From Nonomuraea roseoviolacea subsp. carminata (GTDB lineage Bacteria; Actinomycetota; Actinomycetes; Streptosporangiales; Streptosporangiaceae), in contig NZ_JAMZEC010000001.1 of assembly GCF_024172185.1 (NCBI RefSeq), positions 8,035,001 to 8,099,000 on the forward strand: a DNA stretch of 64,000 nucleotides, given 5' to 3'. A model generated the notes under the pieces. That model worked only from the letters and a program-made list of their open reading frames with translations, had not been told where the DNA came from and did no database searches. A program made the position numbers and the translations under genes. Shown here in pieces: positions 39,621-47,938 of this stretch. How positions within the stretch are numbered: position 1 is the first letter of the stretch; each line of letters starts with the position of its first letter.

Positions 39621-40435
39621 TTCTTGACTCCTCCAAGCGTCAGCCCGGCCACGTAGTAGCGCTGCAGGACGAACATGAGCACCAGCGGCGGCACGGCCGT
39701 GACCAGCGCGGCGGTGCCGACGAGGCCGGCGCTGAAGTCGTACTCCGTCTGGAGCTGCGACAGGCCCACGGGCAGCGGCCACAGGCCCGGCCTGTTGGCC
39801 ACGACGAGCGGCCAGAGCAGGTTGTCCCACTGCGCGAGGAACTGCAGCAGGAAGAGCGTCAGCAGCGCCGGCCGCAGCAGCGGCACCGCGACGCGCAGGA
39901 AGACGCGCAGCTCGCCCGCGCCGTCCACGCGCGCCGACAGCAGCAGCTCGCGCGGCAGGGAGAGCGCGAACTGCCGGACGAGGAACACGCCGAACGCGCT
40001 CATCGCGAACGGCACGATCATCCCCTGGAACGAGTCGATCCAGCCGAGCTGCCTGACGACCAGGTACATCGGCACGAGCACCACGATCGGCGACAGCGAC
40101 AAGGTGCCCACGACGACCGCGAACAACACCCGCCGGCCGGGGAAGGGGAGCTGCGCGAGGGCGTACCCGGCCGCCCCGGAGAAGACCACCTCCAGGACGG
40201 CCACCCCCAGCGACAGGATCACGCTGTTGCGCAGGTAGAGCGGGAAGCCGCCCTGGCCGAACAGCTGCGACAGGTGCTCGCCGAAGCGGGCGGCGTCGAA
40301 GCCGAGCCCGCCGAGGTCGGTGGCGTCGGAGGCGGAGGCGACGGCGAGCATCGCGTACACCGGCAGCAGCATGACCGCCACGACCAGCGACAGCAGCGTG
40401 CCTCGCACGGCGCTCCCCAAGCGGGACGGCCTCAT
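39617..40435 (-). CDS. Carbohydrate ABC transporter permease (MalG type)
   Basis: This 272-residue protein has six hydrophobic segments and the CUT1 permease coupling motif (EAA loop) in ARVDGAGELRVFLRVAVPLL. The end YYVAGLTLGGVKK is typical of MalG-type subunits. ATGA overlaps join it to both the GH94-like gene and the other permease gene. It would work with the binding protein at 41346-42635 and an ATPase encoded elsewhere. Confidence 0.93.
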   Translation of the reverse strand: MRPSRLGSAVRGTLLSLVVAVMLLPVYAMLAVASASDATDLGGLGFDAARFGEHLSQLFGQGGFPLYLRNSVILSLGVAVLEVVFSGAAGYALAQLPFPGRRVLFAVVVGTLSLSPIVVLVPMYLVVRQLGWIDSFQGMIVPFAMSAFGVFLVRQFALSLPRELLLSARVDGAGELRVFLRVAVPLLRPALLTLFLLQFLAQWDNLLWPLVVANRPGLWPLPVGLSQLQTEYDFSAGLVGTAALVTAVPPLVLMFVLQRYYVAGLTLGGVKK

Positions 40436-41349
40436 CCGTCATCGCCTCCCCGCAGCACGCCGAACTGGACGAGCGACAGCGCGAGCATGGCCACGAGCAG
40501 CACCATGGCGATCGCCGAGGCGTATCCCATGCGCTCGAAGCCGAAGCCGGTCGCCCACAGGTAGAGCGGCAGCACCTCGGTGGCGCCCGCCGGGCCGCCC
40601 TTGGTCAGCAGGAAGGCCGGCACGAACGACTGCATCGCCCCGATCACCGCGATGACCAGCACGAACAGCAGTGTGCGGCGTAACAGCGGGAGGGTGATGC
40701 GGGCGAAGATCCGCACGGGCCCGGCGCCGTCGATGGCGGCCGCCTCGAACACGCCGGACGGCAGCCCCTGCAACCCGGCGGTCAGGATGATCACGAACAG
40801 GCCGAGGTGCTTCCACGTCGTCATGATCACCAGGGCCCAGAGAGCGAGCCGCTCGTCGGTCAGCCACGGCCGCGGCCCGATGCCCACCAGCCCGATCAGC
40901 GTGTTGGCCAGGCCCTCGTCCGCGAAGATCGCCGACCACACCATCGAGGTGGCCACGAGCGGCATCGCCGCCGGGATCATGACCAGCGCGCGCAGCACGC
41001 CGTTGACCCGGCCCGGCCGGCTCAGCGGGACCGCGATCGCCAGCGCGAGCACGATCGACGGGACCACGGAGGCGACCGTGTACAGCGCGGTCACCCGGGC
41101 CGAGTTCCAGAAGCCGGGGTCACCGAGCAGCCGGCGGTAGTTGTCCAGGCCGGTCCACGCGGGCACGCCGGCCAGCTCGTAGTCGGTGAAGCTGAGCCAG
41201 ACCGCGCCGGCGAACGGCACGACCCAGAAGACCAGGAAGTACACCGCCGCGGGCAGCGCCAGCAGGCTCCCGGCGCGCGCCTCGGCCCACCGCTGCCCCC
41301 GGCCGGAGACCGTGGCGGCGGGCCCGGGCAGCCGGACGGTGAGGGTCAC
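40432..41349 (-). CDS. Carbohydrate ABC transporter permease (MalF type)
   Basis: This 305-residue permease has six membrane segments, the MalF-type opening LLALPAAVYFLVFWVVPFAG, WTGLDNYRRLLGDPGFWNSA before helix 2, and the EAA coupling loop AAIDGAGPVRIFARITLPLL. It overlaps the binding-protein gene and the second permease gene by four bases each, so the three are translated together. Confidence 0.93.
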   Translation of the reverse strand: MTLTVRLPGPAATVSGRGQRWAEARAGSLLALPAAVYFLVFWVVPFAGAVWLSFTDYELAGVPAWTGLDNYRRLLGDPGFWNSARVTALYTVASVVPSIVLALAIAVPLSRPGRVNGVLRALVMIPAAMPLVATSMVWSAIFADEGLANTLIGLVGIGPRPWLTDERLALWALVIMTTWKHLGLFVIILTAGLQGLPSGVFEAAAIDGAGPVRIFARITLPLLRRTLLFVLVIAVIGAMQSFVPAFLLTKGGPAGATEVLPLYLWATGFGFERMGYASAIAMVLLVAMLALSLVQFGVLRGGDDG

Positions 41350-42635
41350 AGCGCGATCCGCATCGCCTGGTCGAAGTCCGCGGCGGCCCGCTCGGGCGGC
41401 TTCTTGCCGAAGGCGACCGCGTCGCCGGCGTCGGTCAGCGCCTTGGCCATCTCCTGCCAGACCGGCGTCCGCGGGCCGAAGTCGGCGTGCGGGGCGGCGG
41501 CCGCCATGATCTCCATGGCCTTGGGGTCGGCGCCCGGCAGCTTCTCCCAGCCCTTGACCGGGGTGAGCAGGCTCGCGTCCTTGAGCTGCCGGGCCGCGAC
41601 GTCCTCACGCTGGAGGTAGTCGATGAAGTGCCAGGCGGTGTACGGCAGCTTCGACTGCTCGGCCACGGCCCAGCCCCAGGTGTAGGCGGGGGCGACGGGC
41701 TGCCCGCCGTCCCAGTGCGGCAGCGGCGCGATGTCGAAGGACTCGCCGAAGACGAGCTGCTTGTTCAGCGCCGGGAACAGGTCCATGGCGAACAGCCCGG
41801 AGACCACCATCGCCGCCTGGCCGGTGGCGAACAGCCCGAAGCCCGACAGCGGGTTCGACAGCTTCGCGTTGCCCACGCTGCCGTAGTAGCGCAGCGCCTC
41901 GACGCCGGCGTCCGAGGCGAGCGTGGCGGTGCCCGCGTCGGCGCTGAGTATCCCGCCGCCCTTGCCCTTCACCAGCGCGAGCAGCTGCATCAGCGTCCAC
42001 TGCGGGTTGCCCAGGATCCACTGCAGGCCGACCTTCCTGCCGTCGGCCGAGGTGAGCCGCTTGCTGTACTCGGCGACCTCCTCCCAGGTGGCGGGCGGCT
42101 TGTCCGGGTCGAGCCCGGCCTCGGCGAACCTGTCCCTGCGGTAGTAGAGGCAGCAGATCGTGTAGTCGATGGGGACGCCGTAGAGCCGGCCCTGGTAGGA
42201 GAGGGAGGAGATGGCGTTCTGGTCGTACTGGGCGACCAGCGCCTTCTCGTCGGGCACGCCCATGGCCTTGGGGATGATCGGGGCCAGGCGGCCCTTGCGG
42301 GCGTGGCCGGCGATCGTCCAGCCGCCGATCTTGAACAGGTCGGGGGGCGCGTCGCCCGCGAAGGCGGTCAGCAGCTTGGCGTCGAGCTTGTCGACCGGCA
42401 CGTAGAGGGGGGTGACGTCGACGCCGCCGAACTCCTGGACGTAGCTGTGCAGCAGCTTCGTGAACACCGCGTCGTACGCCTTGGTCTGGTGCAGCCAGAC
42501 GGAGAGCTTGCCCCGCGGGACGCCGTCGGCCGGGACCGCCGCCTCGGGTTCGGAGCCGCCGCACGCGGCGAGGAGGCCGGAGGCCGTGGTCAGCGCGGCC
42601 GCGGCGAGCAGGCGGCGCCGGGTCAACAGGGTCAT
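41346..42635 (-). CDS. Carbohydrate ABC transporter solute-binding lipoprotein
   Basis: This 429-residue lipoprotein has a twin-arginine-like leader TRRRLLAAAALTTASGLLAA and lipobox LAAC, with the acylated Cys near residue 25. The mature part is a family 1 extracellular binding protein (KLSVWLHQTKAYDAVFTKLL, APPDLFKIGGW, GVPIDYTICCLYYRRDRFAE). The substrate is an oligosaccharide by family and context. GGAGG precedes ATG 42635. It is the first transport gene after the GntR regulator. Confidence 0.92.
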   Translation of the reverse strand: MTLLTRRRLLAAAALTTASGLLAACGGSEPEAAVPADGVPRGKLSVWLHQTKAYDAVFTKLLHSYVQEFGGVDVTPLYVPVDKLDAKLLTAFAGDAPPDLFKIGGWTIAGHARKGRLAPIIPKAMGVPDEKALVAQYDQNAISSLSYQGRLYGVPIDYTICCLYYRRDRFAEAGLDPDKPPATWEEVAEYSKRLTSADGRKVGLQWILGNPQWTLMQLLALVKGKGGGILSADAGTATLASDAGVEALRYYGSVGNAKLSNPLSGFGLFATGQAAMVVSGLFAMDLFPALNKQLVFGESFDIAPLPHWDGGQPVAPAYTWGWAVAEQSKLPYTAWHFIDYLQREDVAARQLKDASLLTPVKGWEKLPGADPKAMEIMAAAAPHADFGPRTPVWQEMAKALTDAGDAVAFGKKPPERAAADFDQAMRIAL

Positions 42636-42660
42636 GCTCAACCTCCGGAAGGCAGCGCTT

Positions 42661-42679
42661 CGCCGCCGGGGCGGCGGCG
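42661..42679 (-). terminator. Hairpin between gntR and the transporter genes
   Basis: CGCCGCC and GGCGGCG form a 7-bp stem with a 5-base loop in the 69-bp gap after the gntR stop. It may partly terminate or set the ratio of regulator to transporter message. Confidence 0.45.
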
Positions 42680-42704
42680 CCGCACCGGGATCCGGCGAGG
42701 GGGG

Positions 42705-43472
42705 TTACTGGCCCATCAGGGCGTTGTTGGCGTCGTTGAGCTCCACGGAGAACACGGCGACGTCGCCGCGGGCGTGGCGGATGGTGTACTCGAGCGCGAC
42801 CGCGCTCTCGGTGCTGGTGCTGCGGGAGGTGACCAGCAGGGCCGCGGCGATCGGCACGCGCAGCAGCTCGGCGAGCCGGTAGTCGGCGTTGACGGCGCCG
42901 ATCGTCTCCCGGCCGCTGGCCGGGGTCAGGCCGTACTTCATGCGCAGCAGGTCGTACAGCGAGCCGGTCAGGTCCTCGTCGAGGATGTCCGGCACCAGGT
43001 CGGCGGGCAGATGGGCGCTCTCCACCATGCAGGGGGCGTCGTCGAGCAGCCGCAGCCGCTCGATGAAGACGACCTCCTGCGACTCGCTCAGGCCGAGCGC
43101 GACGCCGACGTCGGTGCCCGCCGGCTGGCGGTGCGCCCTGAGCACGCGCGTCGTGGGCCTGCGCCCGAGCCGCGCCATCGTCTCGGTGAAACCGGCCGGG
43201 CGCGCGCCCAGTTCGGGGGCCACGGCCATCGGGGCCGTGTAGGTGCCGCTGCCCTGCCGGGCCACGAGCAGCCCCTCCTGGACGAGGTCGCCGATCGCCC
43301 GGCGGGCCGTGGCCCTGCTCACGCCCGCGTAGACCATGAGGTCCTTCTCGGCCGGGATCAGGGTGTCGGGCTCGCAGTCGCGGATGACGGCCCGCAGCCG
43401 CTCACGCAGCTGGTAGTAGAGCGGCACGGCGGCTGACGGGTCGAGGGCCAGGCGGCGTTCCCAGTCGGTCAT
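42705..43472 (-). CDS. GntR-family regulator (HutC/DasR type) of the sugar cluster
   Basis: This 255-residue protein has an N-terminal GntR winged helix (VPLYYQLRERLRAVIRDCEP, recognition helix AGVSRATARRAIGDLVQEGL, then RQGSGTYTA). The C-terminal UTRA effector domain reads VVFIERLRLLDDAPCMVESA and SLYDLLRMKYGLTPASGRET. UTRA domains bind phosphorylated sugars such as GlcN6P, or other small metabolites. ATG 43472 is preferred because AAGGA stands 9 bases upstream. The palindrome at 43491-43504 is the likely operator, so it would act as autoregulated repressor of the ten-gene cluster. Confidence 0.9.
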   Translation of the reverse strand: MTDWERRLALDPSAAVPLYYQLRERLRAVIRDCEPDTLIPAEKDLMVYAGVSRATARRAIGDLVQEGLLVARQGSGTYTAPMAVAPELGARPAGFTETMARLGRRPTTRVLRAHRQPAGTDVGVALGLSESQEVVFIERLRLLDDAPCMVESAHLPADLVPDILDEDLTGSLYDLLRMKYGLTPASGRETIGAVNADYRLAELLRVPIAAALLVTSRSTSTESAVALEYTIRHARGDVAVFSVELNDANNALMGQ

Positions 43473-43490
43473 GTCGTCCATCCTTATTTG

Positions 43491-43504
43491 TACGGACGAC
43501 CGTA
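43491..43504. promoter_or_regulatory. Candidate GntR operator TACGG-ACGA-CCGTA
   Basis: This is a perfect 5-bp inverted repeat with 4-bp centre, 19 bp before the gntR start, in a locally AT-rich promoter-like stretch. It is not a copy of the usual DasR site, so the regulator may have its own specificity. Confidence 0.55.
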
Positions 43505-43550
43505 TCTTTTCCGTCCGGGCGGGTCGTGTCAACAGGTGGAGTGACCTCCG

Positions 43551-44597
43551 TTACGGCCGGACCTCGTAGACGAGGTTGAAGGGCGTCTCGGCGGCCCGCC
43601 GGAACCGGGTGAAGCCCGCCTCGCGGGTCAGCTCGCGCAGCCTGGCCTCACCCGCCTGCGCGCCCAGGGCGTACCCGCCCGGCTGGGACAGCGCGTTGGG
43701 CACGCAGAGGAACGTGGACCCGCTGTAGTAGATCCGGCCCACGGGGGTGAAGTTGTCCTCCACCGCGTCGGCGGCGTACGGCTCGACCAGCAGCCACGTG
43801 CCGTCCGGGGCCAGCGCCTCCCGCACCCGCCGGGCCGCGCCCAGGGGGTCGCCCATGTCGTGCAGGCAGTCGAACATCGTGACCAGGTCGTAGTCGGCGC
43901 CGGTGAAGGTGTGCGCGGTGGCCACCTCGAAGTCGACCCGGTCGTCCACCCCGGCCTCGGCGGCGCGCTGGCGGGCCAGCTCGACGGACTCGGCGTGGTA
44001 GTCGGAGCCGGCGACGGTGGTGCGCGGGTAGGACTGCGCCATCAGGATCGAGGACGAGCCGAGGCCGCAGCCGACGTCCGCGACCAGGGCCCCCGCCCTG
44101 AGCTTCTCCTCGGCGTCCGTCAGCGCCGGGATCCAGCTCGACACCAGGGCGGCCACGTACGCGGGCCGGTAGAACGCGTCGCACCCGACGAAGACGTCCT
44201 CGGCGTGCTCGTGCCAGCCGAAGCCGGCGCCGGTGCGGAACGCCTCGGTGATGTGCGGCTCGGCCCGCAGCATGCCCAGCGCGATCAGGAACGCGGCCGG
44301 CACGTTCGGGCCGGCCGGGTCGGCCAGGCAGAACGCCTGCTCCTCCGACAGCGAGAACCGGCCCGTGCCCGGGTCGTAGGAGACGTAGCCACCGGCGGCC
44401 TGGCCGCGCAGCCACTCGGTGAGGTAGCGCGGATGGCACCCGGTGCGCCCGGCGAACTCCTCGGGCGTCGCGGGACCCTCGGCGAGCGCGCGGTACAGGC
44501 CGAGCCGGTGGCCGATCACGACGCAGCCCGCCGCCTCGGTCGCCCCCAGGTCGCTCACGAACCTGCCCAGGAACTCCGTCACCCTGTCGTCGTCCAT
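43551..44597 (-). CDS. Class I SAM-dependent methyltransferase with winged-helix N-terminus
   Basis: This 348-residue protein has an N-terminal dimerisation/winged-helix part (GLYRALAEGPATPEEFAGRT, HPRYLTEWLRGQAAGGYVSY), then a Rossmann methyltransferase domain with motif I ALVADVGCGLGSSSILMAQ, AGSDYHAESVELARQRAAEA and VTMFDCLHDMGDP. The layout matches the rRNA/small-molecule methyltransferase 12 family fused to a helix-turn-helix, common in actinomycete secondary metabolism, but no biosynthetic neighbours are present. GGGAGGAGG precedes ATG 44597. It follows the MarR gene by 61 bp on the same strand. Confidence 0.88.
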   Translation of the reverse strand: MDDDRVTEFLGRFVSDLGATEAAGCVVIGHRLGLYRALAEGPATPEEFAGRTGCHPRYLTEWLRGQAAGGYVSYDPGTGRFSLSEEQAFCLADPAGPNVPAAFLIALGMLRAEPHITEAFRTGAGFGWHEHAEDVFVGCDAFYRPAYVAALVSSWIPALTDAEEKLRAGALVADVGCGLGSSSILMAQSYPRTTVAGSDYHAESVELARQRAAEAGVDDRVDFEVATAHTFTGADYDLVTMFDCLHDMGDPLGAARRVREALAPDGTWLLVEPYAADAVEDNFTPVGRIYYSGSTFLCVPNALSQPGGYALGAQAGEARLRELTREAGFTRFRRAAETPFNLVYEVRP

Positions 44598-44658
44598 CTG
44601 CGGGCCTCCTCCCGCCCGAGGTGCTGACAGGGGTGAGTTTTCCCTGGTCACAGAGGTG

Positions 44659-45144
44659 TTAGTCGTGCCGGGGCCGCGGCCGGGCGCGCAGGCGGTCCAT
44701 CTGGACGTGGCTGAGGTCGTGCGCCCGGCGCATGTGCCGGGTGATCACCTCCAGCTCCTCCTCGGTGTGCTCGTCGTAGAGCGCCTGCCAGGAGGCGCCC
44801 AGGTCGTCCCAGAGCGCGCTGACATGGGAGAGGCGCTCGGGAACCGGGGCGACCAGGACCCGGCGCCGGTCCTGCCGGTCGGGGGTGCGGGCCACGTAGC
44901 CGCCGCGTTCGAGCCGGTCGACCAGGCGGGTCGCCGAGCCCGTGGTCAGGCCGGTCAGCTCGGCGATCTGCTTCACGGTGAGCGGCTCGGGCGACGCCGT
45001 CAGCAGGCTCAGGCACTGCACGTCGGTCGGGTGCAGCCCGAGGTGGTCGGCGACGGCCTGGTTGAACAGCACGTACGCCGCCATGTAGCGGCGTGAGGCC
45101 ATAGCCAGCTCCTCGTACAGCCGCTCCCGGCGTGTGCCCGTCAT
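44659..45144 (-). CDS. MarR-family transcriptional regulator
   Basis: This protein of about 161 residues has a MarR winged helix: LGLHPTDVQCLSLLTASPEP, LTVKQIAELTGLTTGSATRL, and the wing DRLERGGYVARTPDRQDRRR with the DxRxxR signature. ATG 45144 is used; GTG 45153 also follows GGAGGA. It is divergent from the NmrA-like gene at 45254, and two strong palindromes lie between, so it likely represses both directions. Confidence 0.9.
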   Translation of the reverse strand: MTGTRRERLYEELAMASRRYMAAYVLFNQAVADHLGLHPTDVQCLSLLTASPEPLTVKQIAELTGLTTGSATRLVDRLERGGYVARTPDRQDRRRVLVAPVPERLSHVSALWDDLGASWQALYDEHTEEELEVITRHMRRAHDLSHVQMDRLRARPRPRHD

Positions 45145-45163
45145 CGCGATCACCGTCCTCCAG

Positions 45164-45184
45164 ATAGCTGCACGACGCAGCTAT
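45164..45184. promoter_or_regulatory. Inverted repeat ATAGCTGC-n5-GCAGCTAT
   Basis: This perfect 8-bp inverted repeat with 5-bp spacer lies 20 bp upstream of the marR ATG. MarR proteins bind palindromes of this size, so it probably controls the marR direction. Confidence 0.7.
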
Positions 45185-45197
45185 TTGTGTGTTAATC

Positions 45198-45230
45198 TTC
45201 TGCGTGACGCAACTAATGCGTCACGCAGAA
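45198..45230. promoter_or_regulatory. 33-bp perfect inverted repeat, candidate MarR operator
   Basis: TTCTGCGTGACGCA (45198-45211) and TGCGTCACGCAGAA (45217-45230) are perfect 14-bp arms around a 5-bp spacer. Each arm is itself built on a TGCGT-n-ACGCA palindrome, so two dimers could bind side by side. It lies 24 bp before the NmrA-like start. Confidence 0.8.
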
Positions 45231-45253
45231 ATCTTACCCACCTGGAGACCTCC

Positions 45254-46141
45254 ATGCTCACCGTCGCCGTCACCGGTGCCACCGGCGCCCAGGGCGGGGC
45301 CACCGCCCGCGCCCTCCTCGACAGCGGCCACCGGGTGCGCGCGCTCACCCGCGACCCCGGCTCGCCCGCCGCCGAGGCGCTCAAGGCCCTCGGCGCCGAC
45401 GTCCGCCGCGCCGGCTTCGACGACCGCACCTCCCTCGACGCCGCGCTCGCCGGAGCCGACGCGCTGTTCGCGGTCACCACCCCGTTCGGCACCGACATCG
45501 CCACCGAGGTCCGGCAGGGCAAGGCCCTCGTCGACGCCGCCGCGGCCGCCCGCCTCGGGCACGTCGTGCTCACCTCCGCCGCCCACGCCGACCGCGACAC
45601 CGGTGTCCCGCACTACGAGAGCAAGCGGCTCGTCGAGCAGCACCTGCGCGCCTCCGGCGTGCCGTGGACGGTGATCGCGCCGGCCGCGTTCATGGACAAC
45701 TACGCGAGCGGCTGGACCCTCGACGGGCTGCGCGAGGGCACGTTCGCCTGGCCGATGCCCGCCGACCGGCCGCTCACGCTCATCTCCGCCGCCGACATCG
45801 GCGCGTTCGCCGCGCTGGTCCTCCGGCGCCGCGAGGAGTTCACCGGCCGCCGCGTCGACATCGCCTCCGACGAGCGCACCCCCGCTCAGATGGCCGAGAT
45901 CCTCACCGCCGCCATCGGCGCCCCGATCGCCCACCGGGAGGTGCCTCTCGCGTACGTCAGGCAGCGGTCGGACGACCTGGCAGCCATGTTCGCGTACTTC
46001 ACCGAGGTGGGCCTCGACGTGGACGTCGCCGGGCTGCGCCGCGACCACCCGGAGGTCGGCTGGCACGGCTTCGCCGACTGGGCCGCCGCGCAGGACTGGC
46101 CCGCCCTCCTGTCGTCCGCGCCCGCCGCCTCCCACCACTGA
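45254..46141 (+). CDS. NmrA-like NAD(P)-binding protein
   Basis: This 295-residue atypical short-chain dehydrogenase has the NADP motif VAVTGATGAQGGATARALLD and RALTRD after the second strand. HVVLTSAAHAD and VPHYESKRLVEQHLRASGVP follow, and VPWTVIAPAAFMDNY is the NmrA/QOR2 hallmark. The usual YxxxK reads YESK. It may be an NADPH-dependent quinone or carbonyl reductase or a redox sensor. CTGGAGAC precedes ATG 45254. It is divergent from the MarR gene and followed by a second MarR-like gene 14 bp on. Confidence 0.88.
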   Translation: MLTVAVTGATGAQGGATARALLDSGHRVRALTRDPGSPAAEALKALGADVRRAGFDDRTSLDAALAGADALFAVTTPFGTDIATEVRQGKALVDAAAAARLGHVVLTSAAHADRDTGVPHYESKRLVEQHLRASGVPWTVIAPAAFMDNYASGWTLDGLREGTFAWPMPADRPLTLISAADIGAFAALVLRRREEFTGRRVDIASDERTPAQMAEILTAAIGAPIAHREVPLAYVRQRSDDLAAMFAYFTEVGLDVDVAGLRRDHPEVGWHGFADWAAAQDWPALLSSAPAASHH

Positions 46142-46155
46142 ACGGAGCACTCTCC

Positions 46156-46662
46156 ATGAAGCCGATCGGCTACTGGCTCAACCGCGCCGACCAGGCCCTG
46201 ACCCGCCACATGAACGGCATGCTCGCGGAGTTCGGCCTGACCCGGCTCGCCTGGCAGGTCCTGAACGTCGTCCAGGACGGCTCGCGCGTCACCGAGATCG
46301 CGGACGCCGTCCGAGGCGGGTCGTGGGTCGCCGGGCGTCCGGGCGCCGCCGTCCGGGACGCCCCGGATGTCGCCGACGCCGAGGTCGTGTCGGTACTCGC
46401 CGCCAACGCCGACGCCGCCGCGCTGGCCGCCGCGATCGACGCCGTGCTGGCCGACGGATGGGCGGCCCGCCCCGCGCCGGGCCGGCTCGCCCTCACCCCC
46501 GAGGGCGCCCGGCGCCTGGAGCGGGTGGCCGAGCGGGTCGGCGCGTTCCGCGAGCTGTCCATGTCGGGCATCTCGCTCGACGAGTACCGGACGGCCGTCA
46601 GCGTGCTTGAACGCATGACGGCCAACCTCGAACCGGCCCCCGACCCTCGCCTCGCGCCGTGA
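46156..46662 (+). CDS. MarR-like winged-helix protein
   Basis: This 168-residue protein has the helical opening GYWLNRADQALTRHMNGMLA and EFGLTRLAWQVLNVVQDGSR. An Ala-rich stretch with a Gly/Ala insert near residues 55-80 follows, then a wing LADGWAARPAPGRLALTPEG. The order fits a divergent MarR regulator, but the recognition-helix region is atypical, so DNA binding is not certain. It begins 14 bp after the NmrA-like gene (CGGAG before ATG 46156) and is co-transcribed. Confidence 0.75.
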   Translation: MKPIGYWLNRADQALTRHMNGMLAEFGLTRLAWQVLNVVQDGSRVTEIADAVRGGSWVAGRPGAAVRDAPDVADAEVVSVLAANADAAALAAAIDAVLADGWAARPAPGRLALTPEGARRLERVAERVGAFRELSMSGISLDEYRTAVSVLERMTANLEPAPDPRLAP

Positions 46663-46705
46663 GGCCGTACCGGCGCGGCGTGAGGTCCTCGGCGGGGCCG
46701 CGTTC

Positions 46706-47929
46706 CTAGGGCGTCGCCCCGGCCCTGTCGCGTCCGGACCCGTCGCGTCCGGCCCCGTCACGCCCGGTCCTGTCGCGTCCGAAATGGTGCGCCGCCAGGT
46801 GGTCGGCCCAGCGCAGGAGCGAGGTGGTGACGTCGGGCATGGCCAGGCCGTGCCGGGCGGCCAGGGCGTTCGCCGGCCCGGTCGGGTAGCGGTCGCTCGA
46901 CAGGAACGTCAGCGTCTCCGGGTCCGTCTTCGTGATCCGGCGGGGCAGCCGCCTGAGGAGCGGCACGGGCACGCGCGCCCACGGCACCTTGACCCCGTAG
47001 TGCCGCGCGACCAGGGTGAGCAGGTCGGGCAGCGCGGGCGTGTCGTCGTCGAGCACCCAGTACGAGCCGCGCTCGGCGCTCTCGTCCACCGGCAGCAGCG
47101 TCATGAACCGGGCCAGGAAGTCCACCGTGACGACCGGCACGAACGTGCGCGCACCGCCCGGCAGCGCCGGCATGGCGCCCCGCCAGATCTCCTCCACGCT
47201 CGACGCGAGCCCGAGCAACTGGTCCGACTCGCCGGTGACGCTGTCGCCGATCACGCTGGACGGGTTCACGACCGACCACGGGACGCCCGCCTCGTCCGCG
47301 ACCGCCTGCAGGACGGCGTCCGCCTCCACCTTCGACGCCTCGTACGCGCCGAGGGCCCGATAGACGCTCCTTCGCCGCTCGTCGCTCCAGGGGACCAGCG
47401 CGGGATCCTGCCCGCCCACCCGGTAACCGGAGACGTGGACCAGGCGGCGCAGCCGCGGCAGCCGCGCCGCGAAGGCGACGACCGCGCGGACGCCGTCGAC
47501 GTTGGCGCGCCGGGCCTCCTCGGCCGTCATCCCGAACCGGTAGGCGCCGGCGCAGTTGTAGACCTCGGTGACGTCGTCCCACGCCGTGACGTCGTCCCGG
47601 GTGAGCGTCGGCACGCCGAAGTCGACGCGCAGATCGGCCGGAGCCGGGTGGTGACCGTGCCCGGCCAGCCAGGCGGCGAGCCGCCGGTACGACTCGCCGC
47701 TCCGGGTGGCCGTGGCCACCCGCACGCCGGCCCGGCCGAGGGCGAGGACCAGGTGGCGGCCGATGAACCCGGTCGCCCCGAACACCAGGGCGCGCCGCTC
47801 CTCCGGCCTGACGCCGGGGCTCTCTCTGTCGCCGCGCCGGTCCGGCCTCACGACGCCGCCCTCACTGCCGTCGCGCCGGTCCGATCTCACGACGCCGCTC
47901 TCACCGGCGCCGCCTCGGGGCGGCCTCAC
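46706..47929 (-). CDS. NAD-dependent epimerase/dehydratase-family protein with repeat-grown ends
   Basis: This 407-residue extended short-chain dehydrogenase has the NAD motif VFGATGFIGRHLVLALGRAG near residue 48, VYNCAGAYRFGMTAEEARRA, and SGYRVGGQD in place of the catalytic Ser strand. The Tyr/Lys pair lies in YRALGAYEASKVEAD, and VNPSSVIGDSVTG completes the core. The first 45 residues are 13-residue charged repeats and the last 25 are GRD-x-x repeats; both are outside the enzyme fold. GTG 47929 overlaps the stop of the tetR gene, but translation could also begin nearer the Rossmann motif. It is probably regulated by that TetR. Confidence 0.82.
   Translation of the reverse strand: MRPPRGGAGESGVVRSDRRDGSEGGVVRPDRRGDRESPGVRPEERRALVFGATGFIGRHLVLALGRAGVRVATATRSGESYRRLAAWLAGHGHHPAPADLRVDFGVPTLTRDDVTAWDDVTEVYNCAGAYRFGMTAEEARRANVDGVRAVVAFAARLPRLRRLVHVSGYRVGGQDPALVPWSDERRRSVYRALGAYEASKVEADAVLQAVADEAGVPWSVVNPSSVIGDSVTGESDQLLGLASSVEEIWRGAMPALPGGARTFVPVVTVDFLARFMTLLPVDESAERGSYWVLDDDTPALPDLLTLVARHYGVKVPWARVPVPLLRRLPRRITKTDPETLTFLSSDRYPTGPANALAARHGLAMPDVTTSLLRWADHLAAHHFGRDRTGRDGAGRDGSGRDRAGATP
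46724..46783 (-). repeat. 15-bp tandem array at the 3' end of the epimerase gene
   Basis: Four units of CCTGTCGCGTCCGGA type (plus strand) occur at 15-bp spacing. They encode GRDRA, GRDGS, GRDGA and GRDRT on the minus strand and extend the C-terminus. Confidence 0.8.
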
Positions 47930-47938
47930 GACGCCGCC
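47822..47938 (-). repeat. 39-bp tandem array across the tetR/epimerase junction
   Basis: CTCACGACGCCGC recurs at 47847, 47886 and 47925, a 39-bp period. The last copy contains the TGA of tetR and the GTG of the epimerase gene; the others encode VVRPDRR-like 13-residue repeats. Confidence 0.8.
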
